From Ecdyonurus torrentis (Eukaryota > Arthropoda > Insecta > Ephemeroptera > Heptageniidae), in NCBI GenBank assembly GCA_949318235.1, contig OX439127.1:19320375-19384374 (forward strand): 64,000 nt of DNA, in the 5' to 3' direction. The notes under the pieces were generated by a model. That model saw only the letters and a list, made by a program, of their open reading frames with translations. It made no database searches and was not told the origin of the DNA. This document shows positions 11,836 through 26,043 of the stretch, piece by piece. The translations under genes and the position numbers were made by a program. Position 1 is the stretch's first letter. Every line of letters begins with the position of its first letter.

Positions 11836-12935
11836 TAAGGCAGTCAGAAATGTCATCGAATATTATTGTATATTATTTTAGTTTTATTTCCTTATATTTT
11901 ATGTTATTATAATATAAGTTGCACTAGTGAATGAAATACTCTGTTTTATGTTTTATGATGATGTCATGAGTTTATGTATACTAATTTTGACAGAAAATCT
12001 TACACGTGTTATTATCATTATAAATATTAATACATATATAAAACAGTAGTGTCAGCTAGATTTTTATACTATTTTCCTTGTTCTATGATATTTAATATTA
12101 TTTAGAAAACACTGACGCCTGCAAAAAGACACGTGTTTGGATGGATGGGAAGGATGTCAGTGTTGAGAGGCACCCTCACAGGGTCAATGTAACTTTGGCG
12201 TCCCCACGCCACAAGTTGGTATAAATACCGAGGGAAGGGACCCTCAGGAGCTCAGTCTCAGGATGGGATTTGGACAACAAGAGTACGAATCTCTCTTGTC
12301 GCGAGTAGTCCGAGTGTCAATCACTTTATTGTGATTGTTTATATTTTATCATGTGATTATGTTATCTAATTAAAGTAATATTATGCATAAATGCATAATA
12401 AATTAGATTCTGTGCAATGCATCTTTTATATGCAAATTATTGCATAATTATATTATGCATATAATTAGAATCTGTGCATATTTTTATCACATTAAAATTG
12501 TGATAAGTGATTTGTGTTTGGCATAAGTATGGTAAATATTTAAGATATAATATTGGCAATGTGGTATTGATATATTATAATAATAATATATAAATATAAT
12601 AATTTTTACTTGTCTCTTTATAAAGAGTAAATTCATACAATAATTCAATGTGGTAATAATAATCTAAAAGATGGATCCATAATCCTTTGTGTTTTATTTT
12701 CACTTTATTTAAGTTACCTAACCAATAGCATATAAGTCTAATTAATAATCTAATAGCTCTATAATTGCTCTCTACCTTAAAATATTATTCATAGTTTACC
12801 TTAGAGTCTCAATATCCTATTTTTTCTTATGTATGCAAATTAGCTAGCCATTAATTTATATCATTTGCATATCATTAATTTTACTAAATATTCTTATTTT
12901 AAACCCATAAATGAGCAGAACCCTGAACTGCTTTA
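11836..12935 (+). repeat. 5' LTR
   Basis: A 1100-bp LTR with a readable promoter. The TATA box TATAAATA is at 12220-12227 and an initiator-like TCAGTCT about 32 nt downstream (12252-12258). A poly(A) signal AATAAA at 12397-12402 would place R at roughly 12254-12420. ACACGTGT-type E-box motifs and TGATGTCA occur in the presumed U3. The orientation (plus) follows from TATA, poly(A) signal and the primer-site position. Confidence 0.85.
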
Positions 12936-12938
12936 AAA

Positions 12939-13060
12939 TGGCTCCCAACGAGTGGGCAATTGCTGGAACTGCTACAGATGGCTTCCAACGAGTGGGCAAT
13001 TGAGCGACATGTCCGATGTCACTCAACGAGTAGGCAGGTGGCACCATATTTCAGATGGCG
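12939..13060 (+). other. Primer-binding-site-like sequence, repeated three times
   Basis: TGGCTCCCAACGAGTGGGC begins 3 nt after the 5' LTR, where the minus-strand primer site is expected, and starts with TGG, the complement of a tRNA CCA end. It resembles the Lys-type primer site TGGCGCCCAACG over its first 12 nt but diverges afterwards, so the tRNA is not identified. CCAACGAGTGGGCAATTG occurs again at about 12986-13003, and a weaker third copy (TCAACGAGTAGGCAGGTGGC) follows at about 13022-13041. Confidence 0.6.
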
Positions 13061-15948
13061 TGCACCTCGGGAACATTGCGTTTTCACGTAATGCTATTGG
13101 TTTTTTAAAGGATAACTTGATTTATGAAACACATTTTTAAAATATGATCCACATGTTTATTAATTATGTTTGGCACCATATTAATTAATTATATTAATTA
13201 ATTAAATCATGCAAAAAAATCAAAGTAAAAGTAAAATTATTTCAATTTTATGCATTTTGATGGCTTTTTCAATAGTAAAATCAGTTTTATTTATCATAAA
13301 ACAAAAAGTTGATTTGCCGGTAATCTGCCGGTAAGCCTCTCGCTGGTGAGCGCGCGCGGCTAGCAAGCAAGCAGCATGAGAGAGACAACTCTCACGCACC
13401 CCACGCGGTACAAAATATCTCGCCTGCATCAGCTGCAGTGAGAGAAGAAGAGAGAAAAATCTCCACTTGTTTTATTGTGTTTATATACACAATATCGCGA
13501 CACTAGGGGCATATTTCTTAAATATTTGCATAATATTTCGCAATATTATTTAATATTTTGCAATCAATTTTCATTACTATTGCATTTTAATATAATAACA
13601 TTAATTTCAATGTTAATAATGCAAGTAAATATGAAACTAAAGCAAGTCAATATTTTATTAATTTATTAAAATTTTGCTTAGCAATTTTAATTAAGTTTAA
13701 TTTTGGCAAATAAAGTAAAAGATTACTTTTAAATAATATTTTATGGCAATTTTCTTATTATTTTTACGGGTTTAACGTAAAAAAAGTGTATTATTTTATT
13801 AATACATAAATACTATTCTGTAAATTATTTGTTTTTGTGCACTTACTGGATGATTTTGGCATAATGGTACAGATCATTTTATGGCCAAATAACCGTATTT
13901 GCTTACGATAGTAAGACGGCATAAATTGTCGCAGCGGCAATACAGGCTAATAAAGGCACTTTACTGTCAAAAGACAGCTGATCTCTTTTATGTCGCACGA
14001 CATAACTTTATAATGATGCTAATCATTCCGGTGAGGCAATAAAGCAATAAAGGCAACAGAATCTTGTGACTTTACGCAATTTTAATATATTTAAAATATA
14101 TTTTAGTAAAAATTGTGCCTATTATAATTACGTTGCATTTCTTTACATTATAAGATGTTGGTACCAACTTACAGTTTATGCGTTATAATATGCAGCTTTG
14201 CTCTGCTTTGTGGTCCTACCCACTAAATTACACAATACCATGTATTGTAATTACGCATTTTTATCTTATCAAATCAATGCAACAAGCACATTTTCATAAT
14301 TGCACAATAATCAAAGTACAATTAATTTGTAAAATTAATCAAATTGCCTATTGCCATTTAATTAATATGCATCAATTCATGCAATTTTATGCAATATTCT
14401 CATTGCAAATTTCTCTGCAATAACTTCTTGCAATTTTTATAATGACTTTGCTTAGTGCTCATTGTTTTACAATATACAGTATCATATAAAAGCATTTTAA
14501 TGTTTCAATATATTGAGCAAAAATACGCCAAAGATGGCATAAATTCACTCAAAGTTTGAATTTTAATGTTTAATATAACATATTACGCTCTATAGCAATA
14601 ATATTTCATTATCATAACTTGCATTTATTTACCCAAAAATAATATTCAATTTGTTTACAAATTGCTTATTTTTCCCCAGGGTGGGGGCAAATTATTTCTC
14701 AAATATTCAAATATTGTTAATAATACATTATTTTCTTATAAAAAAAAAATACAAGTAAACACAAGCCACAATATAAATATAATATTATTTGGTGCAATTA
14801 TCATTCATAATAATAATAATACCACATATATTACCATACCTCAATAAGCCAATATATGCCATTTAGTGAAAGTGAAAGTTTCACCATATTTTGAAATCAC
14901 AAAAAGAGTTCAACAAAGTGAATTCCCTTATAAAATCCCCAATTTCACGTAAGATAAAAATCTTACAATATGGGCAATAAAGTGCATTATTGCGATCGCT
15001 AGTGCAATAAAAGCGACGCAAAAAGGTAATATAATGATCACTCTCAATCATAGAAACCTCAAGGACTTATTTTGTCTATGATTGATTTAATTTAATTATA
15101 TTACATTGTTTAAAATGTATCAATTTTTGTTAATTTATTGATCATTTTTATGAAATTCAATAATTGCAATTTTCATGTTTAATCGGTGCAATTTTTAACT
15201 TTACGTATTTGTACAGTACATTTTAGTAAAATCTTTGCTTAAAATAAAGTTAAATCAAAGTAGTTGTACAATCTTTAAAGTTCCATTCTTGCTATATACA
15301 ATAAAGTATAATAAGCAGTAAAAAATTAAATTTAAATTGCTCAATTTTGCATTAAATACAAAGTTTCATTTTTTTCTTTGTCTTAAATAATTTGAATTCA
15401 AGTAAAGTTTTTCTTAATATTTTTTATTAAGTTTTTTAATATTCAAATTTTGCATTTAAATCCGCAATTCATTATTTATTTTAATAAATTTTATGTCACT
15501 TGTGTTGTAAGTTTTCCATGGTTTCCTTACAACGTAAAGGCAAATGCCGCAAGTTAAATCTCCCATGGTTGGATCCAACAATTTCAATATTATGTTTTTA
15601 ATTATACAATTCTTACATAATTTAATATTTTATCATATAACTAATAAAATCCACATGCCATAAATCTTAAGCCAATCTTAATATAGAATATTGCTTTATT
15701 ATTTCAATATATTTATTTATTTTATAATGCAAATAAAGCTATGCAATAATTTTATTGGTAATGCGCATGCACTTTCAATTTTATCCATAAAAAAAAAAAA
15801 AAAAAAAAAAAAAATCACGATAGTATACGATATTTTAAAATAAAATTTTAATATTTTCTTATATAATAATGTTTTCGATGAAATTTTTTTATATATAAAT
15901 AAGTTCATGATTGTCAAATAACAACCTATGTCCTTATTTAGGGGCATC
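13061..15948 (+). other. Non-coding interior of the LTR element
   Basis: AT-rich, with one GC-richer patch (about 13315-13450, containing GAGAGAGACAACTCTC-like short inverted repeats) that sits where a packaging leader would lie. GCAAT/GCAATA words are unusually frequent throughout. A run of A lies at 15789-15814. No long ORF exists on either strand. A short purine tract (AGGGGC, 15940-15945) just before the 3' LTR is the only polypurine-tract candidate, and it is weak. Confidence 0.55.
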
Positions 15949-17048
15949 TAAGGCAGTCAGAAATGTCATCGAATATTATTGTATATTATTTTAGTTTTAT
16001 TTCCTTATATTTTATGTTATTATAATATAAGTTGCACTAGTGAATGAAATACTCTGTTTTATGTTTTATGATGATGTCATGAGTTTATGTATACTAATTT
16101 TGACAGAAAATCTTACACGTGTTATTATCATTATAAATATTAATACATATATAAAACAGTAGTGTCAGCTAGATTTTTATACTATTTTCCTTGTTCTATG
16201 ATATTTAATATTATTTAGAAAACACTGACGCCTGCAAAAAGACACGTGTTTGGATGGATGGGAAGGATGTCAGTGTTGAGAGGCACCCTCACAGGGTCAA
16301 TGTAACTTTGGCGTCCCCACGCCACAAGTTGGTATAAATACCGAGGGAAGGGACCCTCAGGAGCTCAGTCTCAGGATGGGATTTGGACAACAAGAGTACG
16401 AATCTCTCTTGTCGCGAGTAGTCCGAGTGTCAATCACTTTATTGTGATTGTTTATATTTTATCATGTGATTATGTTATCTAATTAAAGTAATATTATGCA
16501 TAAATGCATAATAAATTAGATTCTGTGCAATGCATCTTTTATATGCAAATTATTGCATAATTATATTATGCATATAATTAGAATCTGTGCATATTTTTAT
16601 CACATTAAAATTGTGATAAGTGATTTGTGTTTGGCATAAGTATGGTAAATATTTAAGATATAATATTGGCAATGTGGTATTGATATATTATAATAATAAT
16701 ATATAAATATAATAATTTTTACTTGTCTCTTTATAAAGAGTAAATTCATACAATAATTCAATGTGGTAATAATAATCTAAAAGATGGATCCATAATCCTT
16801 TGTGTTTTATTTTCACTTTATTTAAGTTACCTAACCAATAGCATATAAGTCTAATTAATAATCTAATAGCTCTATAATTGCTCTCTACCTTAAAATATTA
16901 TTCATAGTTTACCTTAGAGTCTCAATATCCTATTTTTTCTTATGTATGCAAATTAGCTAGCCATTAATTTATATCATTTGCATATCATTAATTTTACTAA
17001 ATATTCTTATTTTAAACCCATAAATGAGCAGAACCCTGAACTGCTTTA
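15949..17048 (+). repeat. 3' LTR
   Basis: Same sequence as the 5' LTR at a constant offset of 4113, with no difference noticed by eye. TATA box at 16333-16340 and AATAAA at 16510-16515. Followed directly by the target duplication AACT (17049-17052). Confidence 0.85.
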
Positions 17049-17052
17049 AACT

Positions 17053-20000
17053 TAACAGCTGAATGTAATCGCCCAAAAAAGGGTGCTTTTTTAACTTTTA
17101 ACTTTTTTTTTTTAATACTTTTTTTGCCTCGAGATTTTGCATTATTCTGCTAACATATTTACATATTGTGTAAGTGTAAAGTAATAGTTACAAAACGTTG
17201 CATCCATGCAAATAAATCTACTCTGGTGTAAAGTAGCAGAAAGTATGCAATCAAAAATAGATTCAATTTATTTGAAGGTCGAAGAAGGACGTTCTTATAC
17301 AACGCAATAGATGAACATTATTTTCATTACAAAGTTTTATAGCAAACAACCAATGTCATTAAAGTCAAGAAAATAAGAAGTGAAGAAAAATAAATAATTA
17401 ACTCACCTTTTTTTGACCGTGGAATTATAAGTTTTACTTGCATTATATTTTTCTTCCTGCCATCATATTCTGAAACATACAAGAAAAATAATAATAATAA
17501 CGAATTTTGTCATAAAATTTTTATATCTTGCCTTTTATTGATAAAATATATGTTACGGAATTCCAAAATTATATTACAATATTATTATATAATTATATTA
17601 TAGTTTTTATTTCAAAAGTTGGTGCAAAGTGGCAACATCATTTGTTACTTATTATGCAAATGAAAGGCTGTACAACAGTAATAGTCCTTTTTGTGGTAAG
17701 ATTCTTAGTTCGGTGCATTCGCAGATATATTTCGCAAATAGATTCGCGAAACTTTGAAACATGTTAAAACATGTTTCACTTTGTTCGTGATGAACAAAAT
17801 ATAACAGCATCATCCGTTCAGTAAGAACTCTAACAAGGTTTTTGTTTCATTGTGGTGAAGTAGTTTTGCTTGCGGGGTGAAAAAGACAAGAAAGAATAAT
17901 AATATGTCGTATAACATTATTGCTGCACTGCAGTGAACGAGTTTCCAGCAATATTCACTGGAATTTTAGTTCGCTTGCCAACAGCTAATGATAATGCTTA
18001 ATGCATGTATTATTCCGATTTTTTTTATATAAATATATTTTTTTAAGAAGCAGGCTATTCGTGAGGCTATTAATTTTTTCAATATCTTTCCTTACTCCTT
18101 ATAGTAACATTGTTGTGTATTTATTTTCATTGAAAATAAACAATGATTGCTTGAATTGAAATAATAAACCAAATTTAATGCAATGAGCTAAAAAAAAGTA
18201 TGAAACTAGTATTTTTATCATTTGTATTGATAATCAAATCCACGTCTTTTCATGTCGCCGGCGATTTAGTAAAAAGTTTTATTGTTTGCGATTGAATTTA
18301 AAATTTTAACTAGTCGAACGGTGGTAATTAACACCGTCGTTCTAGCTTCAATTCATTTTTTAGTCACATTCATTCGTCTTAATTGTTAAAATAAACGATC
18401 GTTTTGCTATTGCCTCTTTATTTTTTATATTTTTATATTTACTAGGATAACCGAGAGGGTTTTATCAGGAAGAGTATTGAAAGTTTTCATGTCGCGTCAC
18501 TTTTATAGCATATTAAAGTGAGGGACAGTAATAAGCGTTGTGACCAGTTATATATAGTTATTTTAAAAAGTGAAAGCAGGACTTTTAATAATAAATTAAT
18601 TCTATACCTTCGTAAAATATTAAAAATTATGCGACGATACTAAAATTAAAAATTACCGTACATCAAGTAAGTAGTTTGATGTGCAAGCACATCAGGCAGA
18701 AATTACGTACTGCGTCCACTGAACTGTATATTTGCATAATAGTGAACAATTTAATTTTGGAAAAGTTTGAAGTCAGGGACTATTGTTAATTAACTTCCTA
18801 TTCATGGTTAGTACATTTTGCACCATCTAAAATTATTCCAAAAATGCAGCTGTTCAGTGTTTCAGTCTTAGCATTTACATAATGAGATATGAGAGTGAAT
18901 GAATTTGAGAGCAGATACGACTGCAGCTTGTTGTCAGCTGCGTTGACTGCAAAGCAGCAAGCGTCCCCCCCAACCCCACCAAATCTAACCCAAGCCAAGC
19001 CACCCGCCGCAAGCCGCGCGAAGCCGCCGCGTCCCTCATTCAGTCAGCTGGAACTCCAAAACACAAGCCAGAAAAAAACTACCCTATTCATTGGAAGGAC
19101 CACAGTCAACCCTCCTCACGCACGCACAATCTACCCTTGCAGTTGATGCAGCTCATAGCAACAGATACTATGAGCAAGCATTACATCATAATGAACGGCA
19201 CATACAAGGGGTTGAATACAGAGGGAGAAGAAAAGTAAAAAGTTGCATCATTTTCATATATTTATGAAAATATAAATAACATCTTTCACGAAAAAAAAAA
19301 AAAAAAAAAAAAAAAAATCAGGCTCTGCAACTTCTTTGACAGATGCATTTGCATACTCATACTGTACAATGACACTTTCATTTCGTATTATCCAATCATA
19401 GTAACTTAAACAGTACACATTTTAAGCTTTGATTAATTTTATTGCATTCTGTATAGAAAACAATTTCCTTTATACATGAATGATGAATGCAGGATCAGTT
19501 TTTCTTCTTCTTCTTCTTTCAAATATCAAATAGAGAAGCTCATCCTAAATTTTATCGTGCTTTTATTTTTTCGTTATTTTGTTATTTTAATATCAGGAAT
19601 AACGTTAAATTTGAAGCTTTTTTTTTTTAAATGAAAAACTTTTTTAACAATTTCAGTGGCCTATAATATTATACTATTCTTTCAACAACAGAGCTATTAT
19701 AACTACGCTATGCAAGTTTTAAAGAGAAACTTTGATTGTGCAATTTTCATTATGCCAAGTTTGTTAATTGCAAGAGCAAACTTAGGGCTTTGTCTTTGTT
19801 GAGTACATGGAGAAACATATGAGTCATACTAACTTTTTTAGATTAAAATAATAATAATAATAATAATAAAAACAGCTCGAGTGTAACACCAGCAATGTTG
19901 TTGAAGGAAAGAGGTGCATGAGAAAGCAGACACGAATACGACCATGAAACTTTTTTTTTTTGTCTCTATGAACTAACGTAATCCAAATTTACGATAACAT

Positions 20001-20359
20001 AAATAAAAATAAGATTGCAGCTCGAATTGTGTTACAGTGGAGTCAATGTTAATCTTATATAGTTACCTATCCTATAGTTTATAGTTAAATATTAATAATA
20101 AATACAGGAGTTTAAAAAATGTGTTAGTATTTCCATAAGTGTATTTACTATTTAATAGTATAATAATAAGCTAAATAGCTAATATTAGATAACGTAGATT
20201 TACTATGGTACTTCTTTACTTAAAACAAAGAAAAATACAACGTATAGACCAAATGAAATTGAATAGTGCTGATATTTCCTCGTTTTTGTATGTTTTTTTC
20301 TAACCAAAATTATCGTGAAATTACGCAAACAATTTTTTTTCCATATCGTCCTTAGAAAG
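17053..20359. other. Spacer, no gene recognised
   Basis: The stretch at about 18890-19145 is GC-richer and open on both strands (a proline- and alanine-rich frame on plus), but neither product resembles a known protein and base composition alone may explain it. There is an A-run at 19290-19317 and a (TAA)n tract at 19849-19869. No element boundaries were seen. Confidence 0.35.
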
Positions 20360-20444
20360 TTACTTCATGCACAAAATGCAGGCACAGTCGTTTCCTCTTT
20401 TAGGCTTTATCGTAACATTATCTTGTGCATGAAATCTGAAGTAA
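20360..20444. repeat. Short inverted repeat
   Basis: TTACTTCATGCACAA (20360-20374) faces TTGTGCATGAAATCTGAAGTAA (20423-20444), allowing one small internal insertion. Probably a small MITE or its remnant; no target duplication is evident. Confidence 0.4.
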
Positions 20445-20903
20445 ACTACTTTACATAGGCGACGTAGAAGCAGACAAACAACAGCAGAGAACCGGCGGAT
20501 CTCCGCACCGTGGAGTACGCCCTATATAGTGTATGTGGCTAGGTTTTATTTTTCTCTGCTCCCCAGCAACACATCACTCACACACAAGTTTCCATGCTTC
20601 AAACACAGGTGCGGATATCAGCTGGGCTCTGGAATGCTAACTTGCAAAACACCTGGTCCATCAAAAAGGGGGGAAAAAGTTGGCAAAATTAAAAAAAAAA
20701 AAAAAAAAAAAAAAATGATAATAATAAATAATGATTTAATGACAATTAAATCAAACGTTGAAAATATCAATATTCTGAAAATCGAATCTTTGAATTGAAA
20801 CCAGAGTGAGTTTCACGCGGTTTGATAAGTATGTACACGCAATGAAGGAGATTACACAAAATTTTAGAAGGTAATTTTATTTCATTTTCTAGAAGTGGAC
20901 ATT

Positions 20904-21125
20904 TGTCCTGAATCTATTGATATGCGAATTTCTAATTTTTGAGTTCATTAAGTATTTTTAATTAATTTTAGAAAATCGAAAAATGACGTTACGGGTGTCA
21001 ACGTATGCACATGGGCATACGAAAAATTGACGCCCGTGACATCATTTCGTGACTTTTAAAAATTGCTTAACATGTTCAATGAACTAAAAAAAATTATAAA
21101 TTCACTTATCTATCGATTCAGGACA
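20904..21125. mobile_element. Foldback/MITE with TGTCCTGAATC ends
   Basis: A 222-bp inverted repeat. TGTCCTGAATC (20904-20914) matches GATTCAGGACA (21115-21125), and the arms stay complementary through GAGTTCATTAAG / CATGTTCAATGAAC to a centre with CGTATGCACATGGGCATACG. The arms contain TGACG(T) words. Non-coding. Confidence 0.65.
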
Positions 21126-23290
21126 TAACATAATATTGGATGACGATTCATATTCCTCTTTTAGAATATGAAATAAAAATTCCTCCAATTGTTCTTAGTC
21201 TTCCTCGTTTTGATAATATACTATACGATATCATATATTTAAATTCAGCGCGAGTTTTCATCATATGGTTATTATCACATTGCAAATTCAGCACCAGTGT
21301 TTTAAATGGTAAAATATGTTATCACGCAATCATGTGTACATATCACCTAGACTTACATGTAGGCAAAAGTCCCCCTCCCCCTTATGATTAAAAATTTAAT
21401 CAGTTTTGAAATTAAGTTACCAAAATAAAACCTTTTTAAATTTTATTTACCATTTTTGAACAGAAAAAAAAAGTCACAAGTTACTACGTTATTACACTCC
21501 AAAAGCAAAATACTTGATTGTTGGACGTATCATGATGAGTTAGAGTTAATATTATGTTGTAGAACAGAAGAATTTTAAAATCAAGCTTTAGAGTTTAGTG
21601 GTGAAAACTGAAAAGTACCTCTGCTGTGAGTCCTGTGCTTGAGACAACACAAGCCTCTTTTTTTGTGTGTAGAATTTATCATAGAATATTATAGTAAAAT
21701 GATAAAAATAAAGTTATTGGTGTAAATTTTCATTAAATTGGCCTTAGTATAATTTTGCTATTTAGAATTGGTAAAACATTTAACAATACATACATTACAT
21801 AGTACATAGTATAATAATAATAATAATTGGTATTATGGTTGTAAAAATAATGTGATCATAAGTCCTGTTCTTACGTTACAATATTTTCAGCATGTAATGA
21901 ATTTGAGATTTGAGTGTATAAAATCTCCCTTTTGAAGCCTTCAAATTTTCATGCAATCAAATCTATTGCATATTTTATATAATTATGTATCGCACAAATT
22001 TGCTCCGTGTGAACAACCCATTAGAAAAAGAAGGGAGAAGGGGAAAGTAAAATTTTTTGAGTTGCATTGAAAATTTTTCGTCTGCGTTTTACGTTTTAGT
22101 AAAACCATAGTATATAAGTTAAGTATTTTATTATACTAATAATATGGTATATAAAACCATTTTAATGCTGGAAAACTGGAGAAGAGGAAGAACTTCTCTG
22201 ATGTGGGCTCGCGATAGGTGTGAAACAACTGCGCAGTTCGTATTTTAAAACGCCTGGTGCCTGCACTTCTCTCTCTCTCTCTCTCTCTCTCTACATTCGT
22301 CAAGTTTATATAAAAAATAATAATAATAAAGGACAGGGGGGAAAAAAATCCCACTTTTCGTCATACTTTTGATTGTATAAAGCTTGGTTGGGGGTATTCT
22401 TGTGAACGAACAGAGTGTTCGAGTTCGAGTCTACATTATTTATTTTATACTTCCTCTAGAGCGTATACTTTAGTGCTTATTCAATGAAAACTACGACCTC
22501 CTGCATGCACGTGATAAACGCAGTATGAAAGATCAGTGCTATATTAATATCGTGGCAACTTTCTATATTACAATTGTTTGTATTCGTTATAGTAATAAAT
22601 TATCAATGTAACTAATATACTCCAACCGAAGAGTTGAATAACTTATATTCAAATTATTTTCTTTCATTATACTATATCAGCATACATTGAAAATGTTTCA
22701 TTTCTTTTGTCATTACATATAACAAGAACAAGAAATACTAATTCTTACAAGACAAAAACTTAAAAAACTTCTTGCTGTACAACAATTATTGTAGTAAAAA
22801 ACCATTTACAAGAATTACAGGCCACAGTTAAAGATGTGGTGAAAATGCCATGGCATACTATACGATATAATAATTTTGAAGACAGAAAATTTCCTAGATA
22901 ACCAATAACGCGAGATGTAAAAATAATAAAATGTATTATATATTTTATTATATGGACATACAGTACAATCCAAGCTTTTTTACTTTCGAGGACACATTGT
23001 CGTTGTTATAAACAAGCAAAGGTGTGTTTTATTAGCAATCTTGAGTGTATGTTAATTACAATGTTACGGGCTTGCTATATTTATATAAAAGGAATAACAA
23101 GAGAATTAATTTAACATAAGTTGCGACTTCCCTTTTTAGTTTGTTTGTAGTGCAAACGTGTGTTTGTTTTTCTATACTGCTTTTATAAATGGCATAATAA
23201 TTAAGTACTAGTTTTTAGTCCTTATATTGATATCATGCAGTTAGTTACATGATGCTACATGATTTTACATAGTGCAAATATCACAAAATT

Positions 23291-23293
<3 letters not shown>

Positions 23294-23330
<37 letters not shown>

Positions 23331-23380
23331 AATTACAACTCGATTTGCTGAATTTTTACTTGCATTGTATAAGAACCACG

Positions 23381-23432
<52 letters not shown>
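23294..23432. repeat. A-run and (GA)n microsatellite
   Basis: 33 A (23294-23326), 57 bases of unique sequence, then a (GA)n array of about 24 units (23384-23432). Confidence 0.9.
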
Positions 23433-23436
<4 letters not shown>

Positions 23437-26043
23437 CACATCTCATATAGAATATAGAATACAGAAAATGTGACAAGAGACAAACAAAAATTCTTAAAAG
23501 CATTAAACAACATTTTTTTTTTTAAGGTTATAGTTAGGCGCCTGTAGTACTTGGGCAAGGCCGACCTCAACGTCACATTCAAGAAAGACAGTAGGAGGCA
23601 TGATTAGTACAACTCGAAATAGAAAATAGTCCAAGGGTGTGCAAGCTTGTAAAATTCTAATTAAGAGAAGATACACACATAACAACCTCCCTATATATTA
23701 GAAACTCAATGAAATATTGAAAGTTTTATATGGGTTGCCTTTAATCCATGCATTACAATTATTATATTAAAAGTCTTATTTTAATGAACGCGGGAGGGCC
23801 CTCATGTACTACTACTGTGTAATATAAAATTACAGGGACATGTAGCGTGACTGGATAATCACGTGGAGGAAGATTTTATTATACTTTAATATCATCACTT
23901 GTCTATTCCAAAACCCTTATTATAACATATTAAACCAAACGTGACTCACGTGTAATGGGCACAGAATCTCTCCCCCCCCCCCCCCCAACCCACTCTGCAT
24001 TCAATTTGGATTGGTTATTATATTGCTTATTGCGTAGAATATAATATATAATATGTTTCATATTATACACACACATCCCTCTCATCACAAATAATCACAA
24101 ATAATAATCACGTGGAGCCTACATATGCAGATTATCTGCCTTTGTTACTCACATTCTTTTGTTAAGTATCACGTGGATGTTTTAATGAACATTTAACTAC
24201 ATAAATATAAAGTCACCGTATGTACCACGTGTTTTTTATACAAAAGTTAGCTAAGTTGTATATACGTCAAACTTTTTCTTTTATATAACTTTTAAATATT
24301 AATTTCTATACATTTATTTCTTAGAAAATTCATACTTTGCCTTTGGTAGATATTATAATACGCACAAGTTTTTCTTATCAATAACAAAATTTCTTTTCAT
24401 TTCCGTTTTACATCAAAGCAAAAAATAAGCATCTTATACAATCTTATTGTAAGAAATATATTATAAAAATCAAGGCTGAGCTGGATGTTGAAATGGAAAC
24501 TATTCAACAATATTATTTGATGAAATTTTGTGAATAAAAAGGCAACTAAACGAAAACATGATAATATGATAACAAAACTATATAAAGAGAGAAATTTAAT
24601 TGGCTGCATAGTAAATGGCGGAGAAATCTTATCTTATCTCTATATTTCTTTTTAAGTTTTGAATGCGTATAATTCATTCAAGACTTTATGCGACCAATTT
24701 TCATGACGTAACATCCCGCGACTTTATACAAATGTGTATTAAAGAAACACCTATGGCATTAATTAATAAAATGTATGCATCAATTTTAACAATAACGAGT
24801 CAGTTTAAGTACATTTTCTTCATAAGCCATAACTCATAACATATTATAACTATATACATATAAAAAAAATAAATTATAAAATGACTTTTAAAAAGTAATG
24901 CAAATTTTTAACAAGAATTGTTCATTTTAATTGTTGAATATAGTTTTTTTTTTTACACTAAAAATAAGTTGAGTGCTGAATAATTAAATACAAATTTAAC
25001 AATTTAATTTAAACTTTATTGCCATCCGGTCGCTTCAGGAAATTCTTACAGACACCGAAACAATTTTATAATTTTCAGATTTCTTTGTAATTTCTATTAT
25101 AATTTCTTCTATATCTTATGACACGATACAATCAAAATTATATCTCTTATGTTTTGGAGTTTGCCTATCACCTTTGCTAATAAAATGCATTAACGATGTT
25201 TATATTATATAGCTGTTTTAATAAATGAATGAGACTATATAAATTTACGTCTATGTTTACTATAGCAACGTAAGCGTATAAGTAAGAGTTTACAATTTTC
25301 AATACTAACATGAAAACATTAACATATAAGGTGTTTGTGATTGCTCATGCACAAGATTGATACATTATATACATGCAATATATAACTTACAAGAAATGTC
25401 AATAAAATTTCCTCATAAACAGAATATAGGAAAAGTTGCAATAAAATAATTACAAACATCTTGTTACCATCATTACCTGTCCACCTATATGTGCAATAAA
25501 ACTACTCTCATTATGATCTGAATTAATTTGTCATGCACTTTTTGTGTTATGCATAACTGTTCAATATTATAGTTAAATAATAATATAATAAGCATATAGT
25601 CATAATCAATGATGATCCCTATATACACAAGAACTTGATTTTTTTTTCCACAGAAAAAGAATTATGTTTCTTATACTTTTTGAAGAATGGACCAATTAAA
25701 CCAAATCATATACATTTTGCACAACATTGTACACTTATCACTATAATTATTTGAGAGCAAAGTATATAGGGTCAAAGGTATGATGCAAAACTTAAAGTAT
25801 ACTTAAGAATATAAGTTTAATAATACTGTATAATATTACCTAAAATTTTTATTATATTATACTTAATAATCTTTTAAAAGCGATTCTTTATTTTATTCAT
25901 AGCATAAACATTTATTTGCACGCCTCTCTCCTTTCATCTTGGTTTAATGTGGGTTATTATGATGACAACAAATTTATTGGCTAAAAGTGTGTACTCCTAA
26001 TTTAAAATGTCATCCTTTGGTGTACTAGAAAATTTTAATTTTC

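Larger units (their letters stand above)
11836..17048 (+). mobile_element. Young non-autonomous LTR retroelement (5.2 kb)
   Basis: Two direct repeats of 1100 bp (11836-12935 and 15949-17048) enclose 3013 bp. They are offset by exactly 4113 at both ends, and I see no substitution or indel between them, implying recent insertion. The flanks repeat AACT (11832-11835 and 17049-17052), a 4-bp target duplication; AACTT is also possible if the LTR starts one base later. The LTR ends are imperfect inverted repeats (TAAGGCAGTC and GAACTGCTTTA) rather than TG..CA. A TGG-starting primer-site-like sequence begins 3 nt after the 5' LTR. The interior has no ORF above about 80 codons and no gag, protease, RT or integrase motif, so it must have been mobilised in trans (LARD/TRIM-like). 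The superfamily is unresolved. Confidence 0.88.

Noticed and set aside
11836..17048. CRISPR-like or segmental duplication reading of the 1.1-kb repeats
   Set aside because: The target duplication, primer-like site, TATA and poly(A) signals all fit LTRs, and a plain duplication would not give these.
18889..19146. Proline- and alanine-rich ORF
   Set aside because: The opposite strand is also open; composition is explained by a local GC-rich patch, and no domain or splice signals were recognised.
22385..22436. Possible tRNA/SINE B box (GAGTTCGAGTC)
   Set aside because: Only the B-box-like word is present; no tRNA fold and no tail.
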